NCBI RefSeq assembly: GCF_000194155.1
Contig: NZ_GL877881.1
Coordinates: 274,611-338,610, forward strand
Reading direction: 5' to 3'
DNA from: Saccharopolyspora spinosa NRRL 18395
Lineage (GTDB): Bacteria; Actinomycetota; Actinomycetes; Mycobacteriales; Pseudonocardiaceae
Length of the DNA stretch: 64,000 nt
A program made the position numbers and the translations under genes. Below the pieces are notes generated by a model. That model ran no database searches, was not told the origin of the DNA, and saw nothing but the letters and a program-made list of their open reading frames with translations. Each line of letters begins with the position of its first letter. Position 1 is the first letter of the stretch. This document shows positions 1 through 11,047 of the stretch, one piece after another.

Positions 1-2233
<2,233 letters not shown>

Positions 2234-2252
2234 CCGCCTGCCGGCTCAGCCC

Positions 2253-2294
2253 GCGAGTACCGCCGACGCCGTTTCAAGGCTCGGCGGTACTCGC
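2253..2294. terminator. bidirectional terminator hairpin
   Basis: Perfect 14-bp inverted repeat (2253-2266 with 2281-2294) around a 14-nt loop. It lies between the convergent exporter (+) and aldehyde oxidoreductase (-) genes, 19 bp past one stop codon and 9 bp past the other, so it can serve both transcripts. Confidence 0.85.
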
Positions 2295-2303
2295 AGGCGT
2301 CTC

Positions 2304-4463
2304 CTAGTCCAGGAGGTCCTCGATCGTGATCGGGATGTGGCGGACCCGGATGCTCGTAGCGTTGTAGACGGCGTTGGCGACGGCCGCTGCCATGCCGACC
2401 GCGCCGATCTCGCCCAGTCCCTTCGCGCCGACGGCGTTGTGCAGCGTGTCCGGGTATTTGACGAAGTGGACGTCGACATCGGGGATGTCCGCGTTCACCG
2501 GGACCAGGTAGCCGGCGAAGTCGGCGTTGGCCAGCCGGCCGCTCTCCTCGATCTCCAGGGCCTCGTGCAGCGCGGCGGACACGCCCCAGATCATCCCGCC
2601 GATGGCCTGGCTGCGAGCCGCCTTCTCGTTGATGATCCGGCCGCAGTCGAACACGCCGAGCATCCGCGACAGCCTGGTCTCGCGCGTCCACTTGTGCACG
2701 CGGACCTCGCAGAACTGGGCGCCGAACGAGCTGAACGAGTGCTTCGTCAGTTCCTCGCCGGGCGCCGAGGAACCGGTCGCGGAGATCGACGAGCGGCCCA
2801 CTGCCCGCAGCACCTCGCCGAACGTCATCACGCGGCCGTCTTCGGCCAGCACGCGCCCGTCCTCGTAGGAGAGCTCCGCGCCCTCGAACGGTGCGCCCGG
2901 TGACGACGTCAGCGCGAGCAGCGCGTCGATCACCTCGGTGGCGGCGATCATGACGGCCGAACCCGCGCTCGCCGTACCCGTCGACCCGCCGGACATGCCA
3001 CCGGAGGGCAACGCCGAGTCGCCCAGCTTCGGCGTGATCCGGTCCGCCGGGATGGCCAGCGATTCCGCCCCCACCAGGGCGAGCACCGTCAGCAGGCCGG
3101 TCCCCGGGTCCGAACCGCTGGTCGCCACCACGGCCGTGTCGTCTTCGTGCAGGGTGATCTCGACGGTGGCGGGAAACCGCAGGGCCGGGAACATGGCGGT
3201 GGCCACACCCATGCCCACGAGCCAGTCGCCGTCGGCGCGACCGCGCGGCGAGCGGTTCGCCCAGCCGAACCGCTCCGCGCCGAGCTGGAAGCACTCGTCG
3301 AGGTGCTTGCTGGACCACTGCAGGTCCTTGCCGGGCGGCGCGATCGAGTTGTTCCGCAGGCGCAGCTCGATCGGGTCCATGTTCAGCGCGACCGCCAGTT
3401 CGTCGATCGCGCTCTCCAACGCGAAGGACCCGGGTGCCTCCCCCGGTGCCCGCATGTACGTGGTCGGCGGGATGTTCAGCGGCACGATCTGCTGGCTGAT
3501 CGACAGGTTCTGGGTGGCGTACCACTCCCGCGAGGTGCCGTGCGAGGTCGGCTCCACGAAGGACCGGTCCGCCGGTGTGCTGCACCACGAGTCGTGGCGC
3601 AGCGCGATCAGCGTGCCGCCGGCATCCGCGCCGAGGGAAATCTTCTGCACCGTCGCGGCGCGGGTAGCCGTCGCGGTGAAGACCTGCTCCCTGGTGAGCG
3701 CGGCCTTGACCGGCCGACCGAGGGCCTTGGCCACGGCGGCCGCCAGGAATGCCGGTGCGGAGGTGCGGGCCTTGCCGCCGAAAGCCCCGCCCACGAAGGG
3801 GTTCAGCGCGCGGACCGACGAACCCTCCAGGCCCAGCGCAACGGCCAGTTCGCCCGCCTGCAGATCGGAGCCCTGGTTCCCGCTGTAGACGGTCAGGCCG
3901 CCGGCGTCCCACACCGCGACCGCGGAGTGCGGCTCCATCGCGGCGTGGTTCTGGGTCGCGGTGCGGTAGGTGGCCTCGACGACCACCGGGCTCGCGCCCA
4001 GAGCGTCCTCAATGGACTCGACGTCGTCCGCGAGGACCGTGATGTCTTCGTTGGAGGGTGCAGGTTCGGCCGAAGCCAGGCCGTCCGGTAGCGAGGTCAG
4101 CGCGGGCCGGGCGTGGTAGGTGACCTCGATGAGCAGCGCCGCGTCCCTGGCCTGCTCGAAGGTCCCGGCCACCACGAAGCCGATCGGCTGGCCGTAGTAG
4201 GTGACCTCCCGGTCCTGCAGCGGAACCCAGGTTTCGCCGAAGACCGGGGAGCTCGGCTTGCGCAGTTCCAGCGGGTCGAACGGCGTGTACACGCCGAGCA
4301 CGCCGGGAGCGCTCTTCGCGGCCGTGACATCCATGTCCTCGATTTCGCCGTGCGCGATCGTGCTGAGCACGACGTACCCGTACACCATGCCGGGAAAGTT
4401 GTTGTCCGCCCCGTACTTTGCCTGGCCGGTGACTTTCAGTGGGCCGTCCAGCCGACTGGTCAC
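2304..4463 (-). CDS. Xanthine dehydrogenase/aldehyde oxidoreductase family, molybdopterin-binding subunit (PaoC/YagR-like)
   Basis: A 719-residue large subunit of a molybdenum hydroxylase. The GTG start (4463) is chosen because the family N-terminus 'RLDGPLKVTGQAKYGAD' begins there and it overlaps the FAD-subunit stop by 4 bp (GTGA). Cofactor-binding motifs are visible: 'NPFVGGAFGGKA', 'RAPGEAPG', and C-terminal 'GAKGLGEIGAVG' that carries the catalytic Glu. With the 320-aa FAD subunit and small Fe-S subunit the order matches PaoABC (YagTSR) of Escherichia coli, an aldehyde oxidoreductase. PaoABC needs the molybdenum cytosine dinucleotide cofactor and a dedicated chaperone (PaoD/XdhC type), which is not in this window. 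The Fe-S partner is frameshifted, so the complex may be non-functional. Confidence 0.9.
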   Translation of the reverse strand: MTSRLDGPLKVTGQAKYGADNNFPGMVYGYVVLSTIAHGEIEDMDVTAAKSAPGVLGVYTPFDPLELRKPSSPVFGETWVPLQDREVTYYGQPIGFVVAGTFEQARDAALLIEVTYHARPALTSLPDGLASAEPAPSNEDITVLADDVESIEDALGASPVVVEATYRTATQNHAAMEPHSAVAVWDAGGLTVYSGNQGSDLQAGELAVALGLEGSSVRALNPFVGGAFGGKARTSAPAFLAAAVAKALGRPVKAALTREQVFTATATRAATVQKISLGADAGGTLIALRHDSWCSTPADRSFVEPTSHGTSREWYATQNLSISQQIVPLNIPPTTYMRAPGEAPGSFALESAIDELAVALNMDPIELRLRNNSIAPPGKDLQWSSKHLDECFQLGAERFGWANRSPRGRADGDWLVGMGVATAMFPALRFPATVEITLHEDDTAVVATSGSDPGTGLLTVLALVGAESLAIPADRITPKLGDSALPSGGMSGGSTGTASAGSAVMIAATEVIDALLALTSSPGAPFEGAELSYEDGRVLAEDGRVMTFGEVLRAVGRSSISATGSSAPGEELTKHSFSSFGAQFCEVRVHKWTRETRLSRMLGVFDCGRIINEKAARSQAIGGMIWGVSAALHEALEIEESGRLANADFAGYLVPVNADIPDVDVHFVKYPDTLHNAVGAKGLGEIGAVGMAAAVANAVYNATSIRVRHIPITIEDLLD

Positions 4464-5422
4464 AGGCGGCTCCCTTCGGTCAGTTCGAGCAGTGCGCGGA
4501 CGACGGTCCGCTTCAGCAAGGACACCTTGAAACCGTTGCCGGACAACGGCCGAGCACCGTCGGCCGCCACGGAAGCCGCGTCCTCGAAGGACGCCAGGGT
4601 CGCGGGTGCACCGCGCAGGGCATCCTCGACCGCGGGCAGCCGCCACGGCACGGTCGCCACGCCGCCGGCCGCCACCCGGGCGTCGACGATGCGGGAGTCC
4701 TGGACGTCCAGCGCGACCGCGACGGAGCACAGCGCGAACTCGTAGGACTGCCGGTCCCGCACCTTGACGTAGGTGGAACGCGCCGCCCAGTCCAGCCGCG
4801 GCACCAGGACCTCGCCGATCAGTTCGCCGGGGCGCAGATCGGTTTCCACCTCGGGCGTTTCCCCCGGCAGGCGGTAGAAGTCGGCCAGTTTGACCGTGCG
4901 GCTCCCGGTGGCGCTGACCAGCCGGAGCTCCGCATCGAGCGCGACCAGCGCGACCGCCAGGTCGCTGGCGTGCGTCGCGACGCACGAGTCACTGGTGCCC
5001 AGCACGGCGTGCATCCGGTTCGCCCCCGAGATCGCGGGGCAACCGCTGCCGGGTTCCCTGCGGTTGCAGGGCGTGGCGACGTCGCGGAAGTACGTGCAGC
5101 GGGTGCGCTGCAGCAGGTTCCCGCCGATGCTGGCCATGTTCCGCAACTGCTGGGAAGCGCTCTGCAGCAGGGCGCGGGAGATCGCCGGGTACACACCGGC
5201 GTGCTCGGCGACGTCGCTCATCCGCTCCAACGCGCCGATCCGCAACCCGTCACTCGTGTCGATGCCGCGCAGCGGCAACTCGTTGATGTCCAGGACTTGT
5301 TGCGGCTTGAGGACGTTGAGCTTCATCAGGTCGACGAGGGTGGTCCCGCCGGCCAGGAACGTGCCGGGTGAAGCGAGCGCGGCTTCGACGGTCGGCGGTG
5401 CCGTGAGTTCAAAGGGACGCAT
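4460..5422 (-). CDS. Aldehyde oxidoreductase FAD-binding subunit (PaoB/YagS-like)
   Basis: A 320-residue FAD-binding subunit of the CoxM/XdhB family. The FAD pyrophosphate loop is near residue 33 ('AGGTTLVDLMK') and a second FAD motif 'ASIGGNLLQRTRC' follows. Between about residues 107 and 150 lie four cysteines (TRC, TPC, SGC, DSC). These match the [4Fe-4S] insertion of PaoB, which distinguishes this subgroup from plain CoxM. Its start (5422) is embedded in the end of the Fe-S subunit's ancestral frame, indicating coupled translation, and its stop overlaps the molybdopterin subunit. Confidence 0.9.
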   Translation of the reverse strand: MRPFELTAPPTVEAALASPGTFLAGGTTLVDLMKLNVLKPQQVLDINELPLRGIDTSDGLRIGALERMSDVAEHAGVYPAISRALLQSASQQLRNMASIGGNLLQRTRCTYFRDVATPCNRREPGSGCPAISGANRMHAVLGTSDSCVATHASDLAVALVALDAELRLVSATGSRTVKLADFYRLPGETPEVETDLRPGELIGEVLVPRLDWAARSTYVKVRDRQSYEFALCSVAVALDVQDSRIVDARVAAGGVATVPWRLPAVEDALRGAPATLASFEDAASVAADGARPLSGNGFKVSLLKRTVVRALLELTEGSRL

Positions 5423-5871
5423 CAGCCTGCCTCGCTTGTTCGACTGCCGCGACGATGTTCGGGTAGGCCGCGCAGCGGCAGATGTTGCCGGACATGAACT
5501 CTCGGACGTCCTCGACGCCCTGCTCGACCGCGGCTACGGCCGACATGACCTGCCCGGACGTGCAGAACCCGCACTGCAGGGCGTCCTGGTCGACGAACGC
5601 TTGCTGAACCTTGCTGAACCGGGTGCAGCCGATCCCCGTCGGACAGGCCCTCCACCGTGGTCACCGCCCGCTTCACGGTGGCGGCCAGGGTGAGGCACGA
5701 AAGCACGGGCCTGCCGTCGACGTGCACGGTGCAGGCGCCGCACTGCCCACGGTCGCAGCCCTTCTTCGGGCCGGTGACGCCGAGGTGTTCCCGCAAGGCG
5801 TCCAGCAGCGTCACGCCGGGATCGACGGTCAGCTGTTCCGTCCTGCCATTGATTTCGAGTGAGATGTCCAC
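5409..5871 (-). pseudogene. Aldehyde oxidoreductase [2Fe-2S] subunit, frameshifted by a 10-bp tandem duplication
   Basis: Starts at GTG 5871 behind a GGGAAAGAG ribosome site. The N-terminal plant-type ferredoxin domain is intact (C-x4-C-x2-C-x11-C in 'CDRGQCGACTVHVDG'). After 'DRLHPVQQ' the frame is lost because the 10-bp unit at 5601-5610 is exactly repeated at 5611-5620. Removing one copy restores 'QAFVDQDALQCGFCTSGQ' and 'SGNICRCAAY', the second [2Fe-2S] domain, ending at 5409 within the FAD-subunit start region. As sequenced, translation instead ends at 5422 with an unrelated tail of about 70 residues, losing the second cluster. It is either a real recent knock-out or an assembly artefact. 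Confidence 0.85.
5601..5620. repeat. 10-bp exact tandem duplication disrupting the Fe-S subunit
   Basis: The decamer TTGCTGAACC occurs twice in immediate succession. One copy is enough to encode the conserved protein; the second shifts the frame by +1 (net 10 nt). Confidence 0.97.
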
Positions 5872-5960
5872 TGGATCTCTTTCCCGCAGATCGTTCGGAT
5901 GGGACGGGCATGGCGGCGTGGGTTGTCGTGGTGGGAACTGCGGCGATAGAATCACCGAAC

Positions 5961-6015
5961 CGGATAATTATCCGTTTCAGTGCCCGGAAACCACGCTAGC
6001 GGATTCTTATCCGCT
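5961..6015. promoter_or_regulatory. Two palindromic operators in the pao/TetR divergent promoter region
   Basis: Two related palindromes lie in the 239-bp divergent intergenic region: CGGATAATTATCCG (5961-5974, perfect) and AGCGGATTCTTATCCGCT (5998-6015, 7-bp arms around 4 nt). Both share CGGAT-N4-ATCCG, and their centres are 39 bp apart, close to four helical turns. Position and symmetry fit binding sites for the adjacent TetR regulator controlling both directions. Confidence 0.7.
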
Positions 6016-6110
6016 CTGCAACGAGAGCGCTCGCCCGAAGGTTGCCCCAGGTAGAGCGCGGTCGGTGTATTACATTCCGGGGAGGACGCGGCAGCCAACC
6101 GGGAGGGACG

Positions 6111-6698
6111 ATGACGACGGGCGCGGTAAGTCCCCGACGGGCGGACACCCGGCGCAACCACGAGCGCATCCTCACCGCGGCGGCGAAGTCGCTGGCCGAC
6201 TCTGGCGAGATCTCGTTCAACGCCATCGCGAAGCAGGCCGGCGTGGGCGTCGGCACGGTGTACCGGCACTTCCCCGCTCCCGAAACGCTCATCCTGGCGG
6301 TCTACCAGCGCGAATTGCGGCACCTCGTCGACGTCGTGCCGCCCCTGCTCGAGCAGCACTCCCCGGAACAGGCGTTCCAGATCTGGGTCTCCGACCACCT
6401 GACGCACTACATGATGACCAAGCGAGGCCTGGCCAGGGCCCTCGGCGCCGCCAGGTCGTCGCACGGCGAACTGCCCGCCAACGCCCACGAGGTGATGGTC
6501 GGCGCGGTCGCCATGCTGCTGGAGGCCAACGTCGAGGCCGGAACCGTCCGCGCCGACCTGGATCCGGAAACGGTCCTGCGCGGGCTGGGCGGCCTGTTCT
6601 ACCTCGATCCCAGCGGCGACTGGCAGGGCCCGACCGCCCGGCTCATCGACCTGCTGTGGCGAGGTATGTGCGCGGACGAAAGCCGCCGGGAAAGCTGA
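6111..6698 (+). CDS. TetR/AcrR-family regulator of the aldehyde oxidoreductase operon
   Basis: A 195-residue regulator. ATG 6111 is chosen for the GGGAGGGA ribosome site 3 bp upstream of it; an in-frame GTG at 6042 lacks one. The N-terminal HTH is clear: 'ILTAAAKSLADSG', then 'AIAKQAGVGVGTVYRHFPAPE' in its conserved core. The C-terminal part resembles the SbtR/TetR-C group ('GLARALGAARSS', 'GLGGLFYLDPS'). It is divergent from the molybdenum oxidoreductase genes and faces two palindromes, so it likely represses that operon in response to an aldehyde or aromatic ligand (inference). Confidence 0.88.
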   Translation: MTTGAVSPRRADTRRNHERILTAAAKSLADSGEISFNAIAKQAGVGVGTVYRHFPAPETLILAVYQRELRHLVDVVPPLLEQHSPEQAFQIWVSDHLTHYMMTKRGLARALGAARSSHGELPANAHEVMVGAVAMLLEANVEAGTVRADLDPETVLRGLGGLFYLDPSGDWQGPTARLIDLLWRGMCADESRRES

Positions 6699-6750
6699 CC
6701 GACCGCGAGCATCCGCTCCCGTCCCGGACACGGCTTGCGATGATCGAGCC

Positions 6751-7332
6751 ATGACTGAAGGAACCGGACGCACCACCGTCCCGAACGGTCCCAACGCGTG
6801 GGACGGCAACGACTACCAGCGGCACTTCGACGCACTGGCCGCTTCCGGGGTGGACGTGCACGGCGAAGCCGACTTCGTCCGCTCCTACTCCCCCGCGAAC
6901 GTCCTCGACGCCGGCTGCGGGACGGGCCGCGTGGCCATCGAACTGGCCCGGCACGGCATCGAGGTCTACGGAACCGACCTCGACAGCTCGATGCTGGCCA
7001 CCGCCCGGCAGCTGGCCCCGGAAATTCGGTGGACCCAGGCCAATCTTGCCGAACTCAACCTCGGGCGGACCTTCGACGTGGTCGTGATGGCCGGAAACGT
7101 ACCGCTGTTCACCCCGGTCGGCACCCAGGAAGCACTCGTGGCGGGCGTGGCCCGCCACGTGCGCCCCGGGGGAAGGCTCATCGCCGGCTTCAGCCTCGAC
7201 CGAGGCTACCGGATCACCGACTACGACGCGCACGCCGCAGCGGCCGGGCTCACGCTGACCGACCGGTTCGCCACGTGGGAACGAGCCACCTTCACCGACG
7301 GCGACTACGCGGTATCGGTCCACACCCGCTGA
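6751..7332 (+). CDS. Class I SAM-dependent methyltransferase
   Basis: A 193-residue Rossmann-fold methyltransferase. Motif I 'VLDAGCGTGRVAIELA' (about residues 51-66), the acidic end of beta-2 ('VYGTDLDSSML'), and 'FDVVVMAGN' for motif II/post-I are all present. It matches the short Methyltransf_25/11 type without a specific substrate domain. It lies 52 bp downstream of the TetR gene on the same strand and may be co-transcribed. Substrate unknown. Confidence 0.85.
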   Translation: MTEGTGRTTVPNGPNAWDGNDYQRHFDALAASGVDVHGEADFVRSYSPANVLDAGCGTGRVAIELARHGIEVYGTDLDSSMLATARQLAPEIRWTQANLAELNLGRTFDVVVMAGNVPLFTPVGTQEALVAGVARHVRPGGRLIAGFSLDRGYRITDYDAHAAAAGLTLTDRFATWERATFTDGDYAVSVHTR

Positions 7333-7350
7333 CCACCGCCACCATCCACC

Positions 7351-7378
7351 GAGCACCGAGCACCGAGCACCGAGCACC
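7351..7378. repeat. Four perfect 7-bp tandem repeats (GAGCACC)
   Basis: GAGCACC occurs four times head to tail directly after the methyltransferase stop, in non-coding DNA. It is a simple slippage-type repeat with no evident function. Confidence 0.9.
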
Positions 7379-7567
7379 GCAACCGTCCACAAGAGACGTT
7401 GAGAGGCAACGTCGGCGAACGTGGGATCCGTCGGGTTGGCAGGTGGCGGTCACGACCATCAGGCTCGACGCGCTCCGCAGTTTTGAAGAAGACAATGCAT
7501 CGGCGATTGCACGGGCCGATCCGCCGCGCTGTGGCGCGGCGGCAGTAGGCTCGTCGACACTCGGGGC

Positions 7568-8074
7568 ATGCACCTGCTGCTGATCGCCGACACTCACCTC
7601 CCGAAACGCGCCAAGGCCCTGCCGGGCGAGGTCTGGGACGCGGTGTCAGCCGCCGACGTCGTCATCCATGCCGGTGACTGGGTCGATGTCGCGCTGCTGG
7701 ACGAGCTGGAGGCGCGCAGCGCGCGGACGATCGGGGTGTATGGCAACAACGACGGCGCACAACTGCGGAACCGGCTTCCCGAGATCGCCCGCGCCGAGCT
7801 GGACGGCGTCCGGCTCGCGGTGATCCACGAGACCGGCCCCGCTCAGGGACGGGAGGCCCGGTGCGACCGGTGGTTCCCGGACACCGATGTGCTCGTGTTC
7901 GGGCACAGCCACATCCCGTGGGACACCACGACGCCCGGCGGTCTCCGACTGCTCAACCCCGGTTCGCCCACCGATCGCCGACGCCAGCCGCACCGCACGT
8001 ACCTGACCGCTGAGATCTCCGGCGAGCAGATCGGCAACGTCGTGCTCCACCGCCTACCGCCGCGCACGGCTTGA
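7568..8074 (+). CDS. Calcineurin-like metallophosphoesterase (YfcE/MJ0936 family)
   Basis: A 168-residue phosphodiesterase with all five metallophosphatase motifs: 'ADTH' (D8, H10), 'HAGDW', 'GNND', a His in 'VIHETG', and 'FGHSHIP', plus the family C-terminal 'LLNPGSPTD'. These small enzymes hydrolyse simple phosphodiesters with two bound metals in the cytosol; the physiological substrate is usually unknown. It stands alone and is convergent with the beta-branching operon, from which it is separated by 247 bp holding no recognisable gene. Confidence 0.9.
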   Translation: MHLLLIADTHLPKRAKALPGEVWDAVSAADVVIHAGDWVDVALLDELEARSARTIGVYGNNDGAQLRNRLPEIARAELDGVRLAVIHETGPAQGREARCDRWFPDTDVLVFGHSHIPWDTTTPGGLRLLNPGSPTDRRRQPHRTYLTAEISGEQIGNVVLHRLPPRTA

Positions 8075-8321
8075 ACGCCCAACGCTGCTCGGATCTCGCA
8101 CCCGGTCGCCGGACTCCGCCGGCGTGTCCTGGGGCGACTTGCGCCGCCCGTCCAGCATCAGCCCCCGCAGATACAAACCCCATTCGCCCGCTGCTCACTA
8201 CGGACGCCGTGATCAATATTCCGATCGTTGACATCTTGACGGTCAGCACAGAGCAGTGCTGCGAGGTCGCCCTCGAAGTAGCTGCTCAGCCAGGCAACTT
8301 CGGCATCCGTTGAAGGGGAAA

Positions 8322-10160
8322 TCATGAGTGCTCTAAATTCGTCTGGTCATCTTCAGATGATTTTCCGAGTGGGCCTGCTACTTCGGGCCAGCAGGCCCTC
8401 CGATCGAACGGGTACGGAACGAGGGCGACACGACGTGGCCGTTGGTCTACCGGCCAGAAGACGGACCAGTCGACCGTGTCTCCCGCCAGCCACCGCTCGG
8501 CCGAATCTATTTCAGCGGCAGGCATGCCAACGTCTCGGAGACGGGTCTGGTTCTCACCTGCGGAGCCCGTGTGAAGCAACGGGTGATCCTTTTCTTGGAC
8601 AAACGCCTGCGCCGCCTCAACGAACTCGTCAGAGTCGTGGGCAGTGATTATTATCCGGCTGTCCAGTTGTTCTCGACCCACGCACAGCGTCCATACAGCC
8701 GCGGCGAAATCGGGAGCTGGGAGGCCGGTAGTGTCATTAGGCGTCCGGTGACCGTGCTGTATAAACGATGCGAGCTTATCGACTAGTCGGGTCAGACTCT
8801 TCGTGGTGCGAGCACTTACCGGGATTGTCCAGCGGGCTTTTCTGGATACGGCTAAGGAGGGGAACAGCGGAGCCTCCTCCAAAACAGCATGCGCATTCGC
8901 GCCGCCCACGCCGAGTGCGGTTACTCCGACCCGTCGTGGCTTGCCGTCGGGCCAAGAGAGAGTCGTCGTAGCAATCTCGACCGGGTGGCGATCGACGGGC
9001 ACATCGCGATGTAGATCGGACACACCAGGCGTCATAGGGATGGTCCGGTATCGCAAAATTTGAATCGCCTTGGCAAGGCTGGCTGATCCCGCTCCGCCCT
9101 CTAGGTGCCCGATATTCGCTTTTGCTGACCCCAGCCAAAGCTTTCCGTCCGGCCCGGCGGCTGTACTGCTGGACGCCCGGGTCAAGTCTCGTAAAGCCTG
9201 AACCTCAATGGGATCACCCTTTGGGGTACCCGCAGCGTGGCACTCCACGTAGCCTAGATCATTAGGCGTCAACCCCGCCTGTGTGAGAGCGCGGTTGATG
9301 AGTTCTCGTTGAGATTCTGGGTCAGATCGGGTCAAACCGCCACGCCGGCCATCATGGTTGACCGAGCTTCCGCGAACAATCGCGAGCACGGGATCGCCGT
9401 CCGCTATTGCGTCATCGAGCAATTTTACGACGAAACAAAATACGCCTTCGCCGCGGACGTAACCGTCCGCGTCCGCACTGAAACACCGAGCCTCGCCGCT
9501 CGGCGTTACAGCACCGAACCGCTGCATGACAGCCTGCATATGCCCGTGAAGATAGACGTTAGGACTGCCAACGAGTGCCATGCGGAACTCGCCCGCCCGC
9601 AGGCCCGACACTGCCTGACTCAGTGCCGTCAGCCCACCGGCACAAGCAGTGTCGAGAGTGATGCTGGGTCCACGTAGGTCGAAATGATGCGAGATCCTGG
9701 CGGAGACAAAGGTAAGGAGCAGCCCGACAGCGCTGTAGCGGTCGACCACGTGCCGAAAAGCCATGCGGTCACGCATGTCTGAGCAAGTGGTCGATACAAA
9801 AACCCCGACATCCTCGCCGGCGAGGGACCGGGGCGGGATCCCCGCGGATTCCAGGGCCTGCCAAGCTGCTTCCAGCATCAGCCTCTGCTGAGGATCCATC
9901 CACACCGCCATCCGGTACGTGATACCGAAGAGGGCGGGCTCAAACCCAACTACATCCGAAAAGAATGAAACCGTAGGTTCCTCAATGTCCCCGATATCGG
10001 CGCGGTAGTCGTCCAAGCGACCCGCAGGCGGATGTGACATGGTCCGCTTGCCACACGCGAACAAGTCCCAGAATTCGTCAGCGTCGTCCGCGCCAGGAAC
10101 CCGCGCCGACATCCCGATTACAGCCACCGGCGCCTGCCGCCGCACGCCGTCCGGGCTCAT
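8322..10160 (-). CDS. Single polyketide ketosynthase with C-terminal linker/docking region (KS-LD)
   Basis: A 612-residue stand-alone type I ketosynthase. The catalytic triad is complete: C173 in DTACAGG, H308 in 'ECHAAGTPKGDP', H352 in 'AKANIGHLEGGAG'. After the KS (about residue 430) comes a linker ending near residue 595 in 'RRVALVPYPFDRRACW'. This is the post-AT-type linker that flanks trans-AT KS domains, with no AT, reductive or carrier domain. The family's 'P-x-E-A' region before MDPQQR is altered (ITYRMAVW). It overlaps the trans-AT gene by 4 bp and is last in the left operon. It would perform the single extension giving the beta-ketoacyl-ACP substrate of the HMGS. Its chain specificity is unknown. 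Confidence 0.88.
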   Translation of the reverse strand: MSPDGVRRQAPVAVIGMSARVPGADDADEFWDLFACGKRTMSHPPAGRLDDYRADIGDIEEPTVSFFSDVVGFEPALFGITYRMAVWMDPQQRLMLEAAWQALESAGIPPRSLAGEDVGVFVSTTCSDMRDRMAFRHVVDRYSAVGLLLTFVSARISHHFDLRGPSITLDTACAGGLTALSQAVSGLRAGEFRMALVGSPNVYLHGHMQAVMQRFGAVTPSGEARCFSADADGYVRGEGVFCFVVKLLDDAIADGDPVLAIVRGSSVNHDGRRGGLTRSDPESQRELINRALTQAGLTPNDLGYVECHAAGTPKGDPIEVQALRDLTRASSSTAAGPDGKLWLGSAKANIGHLEGGAGSASLAKAIQILRYRTIPMTPGVSDLHRDVPVDRHPVEIATTTLSWPDGKPRRVGVTALGVGGANAHAVLEEAPLFPSLAVSRKARWTIPVSARTTKSLTRLVDKLASFIQHGHRTPNDTTGLPAPDFAAAVWTLCVGREQLDSRIIITAHDSDEFVEAAQAFVQEKDHPLLHTGSAGENQTRLRDVGMPAAEIDSAERWLAGDTVDWSVFWPVDQRPRRVALVPYPFDRRACWPEVAGPLGKSSEDDQTNLEHS

Positions 10161-11047
10161 GACTTTGCCCTCGCGATCTGTGCCCGGCTAACACCAGGAA
10201 TCTGGACGAGCATACGAGCAAGTACCTGACTATTTCCAGGCTGCAGGAACCGAATATCGGGATACTGACTTGCCACCCAGCTCACTGATTCGTGCCAGCG
10301 CACTGGCTTGACCAAATGAGCGACCAATATATCGGCGATCTCAGAGACGATATGAGGACGAGCTGTTACGTTAGCTACCACTGGGATAACTGGCGGACTC
10401 GGCACGAAGCTGGCGATAGCCTTCGCGAACCGTTCAGACGCCTGAAGCATATGCCTGCTGTGGAAGGCGCCAGTGACCCGAAGGCGTCTTACATCAATTG
10501 CCTTCAGGCTATGCATAATGGCTTCTGCTTTGACCATTTCGCTCGCCGTGCCAGCTAGAACGATCTGTTTCGGCGTATTTATGTTGGCTATTTCCACCGC
10601 ATTCAGATCGGCGTCGAGCAACGCTGCTCTTATGACCTGCTCATCAATGCCGACTACCGCTACCATGACTCCATCAGCGTACTCACTTGTAATGGAGGCG
10701 CGGATCCGGACCATTTCAAGAGCGGTGCGGAAGTCAAAAACGCCGGCGGCTTCAAGAGCGTTGTATTCGCCGAGACTGTGCCCCAAAACCACATCGGGTG
10801 CGAAGCCTTGCTCGCGTACTGCTCGCAGGGCAAATGCATTCAAGATATAAGTGATAGGCTGAGCGTATTGAGTTTGCGAAAGTGTCTCCTGATCGGCGCC
10901 CGCGCAGAACTCGGGCACGTCATAGCCGAGCGCCTCCGATGCGACATTCGTCAGATCGTGATACCGAAAGAGAAGTTCGAATCCCTCCTGTGCCTTCAGG
11001 ACTCCTTGCCCGGGAAAGAGTAAGGCGACATTCGTCGAATCGATCAT
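10157..11047 (-). CDS. Discrete (trans-acting) malonyl-type acyltransferase
   Basis: A 296-residue FabD/trans-AT protein. The nucleophile S91 lies in GHSLGEY, catalytic H196 in 'GAFHSRHM', and the N-terminal 'LLFPGQG' forms the oxyanion region. GAFHS is the signature usually associated with malonyl specificity. It overlaps neighbours on both sides (ATGA). It would charge the two separate carrier proteins of this cassette with malonyl, for the extension and for the donor ACP. Confidence 0.9.
   Translation of the reverse strand: MIDSTNVALLFPGQGVLKAQEGFELLFRYHDLTNVASEALGYDVPEFCAGADQETLSQTQYAQPITYILNAFALRAVREQGFAPDVVLGHSLGEYNALEAAGVFDFRTALEMVRIRASITSEYADGVMVAVVGIDEQVIRAALLDADLNAVEIANINTPKQIVLAGTASEMVKAEAIMHSLKAIDVRRLRVTGAFHSRHMLQASERFAKAIASFVPSPPVIPVVANVTARPHIVSEIADILVAHLVKPVRWHESVSWVASQYPDIRFLQPGNSQVLARMLVQIPGVSRAQIARAKS

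Noticed and set aside
8071-8313. 80-codon plus-strand frame between the phosphoesterase and the KS
   Set aside because: No ribosome site, overlaps the phosphoesterase end, and no conserved features.
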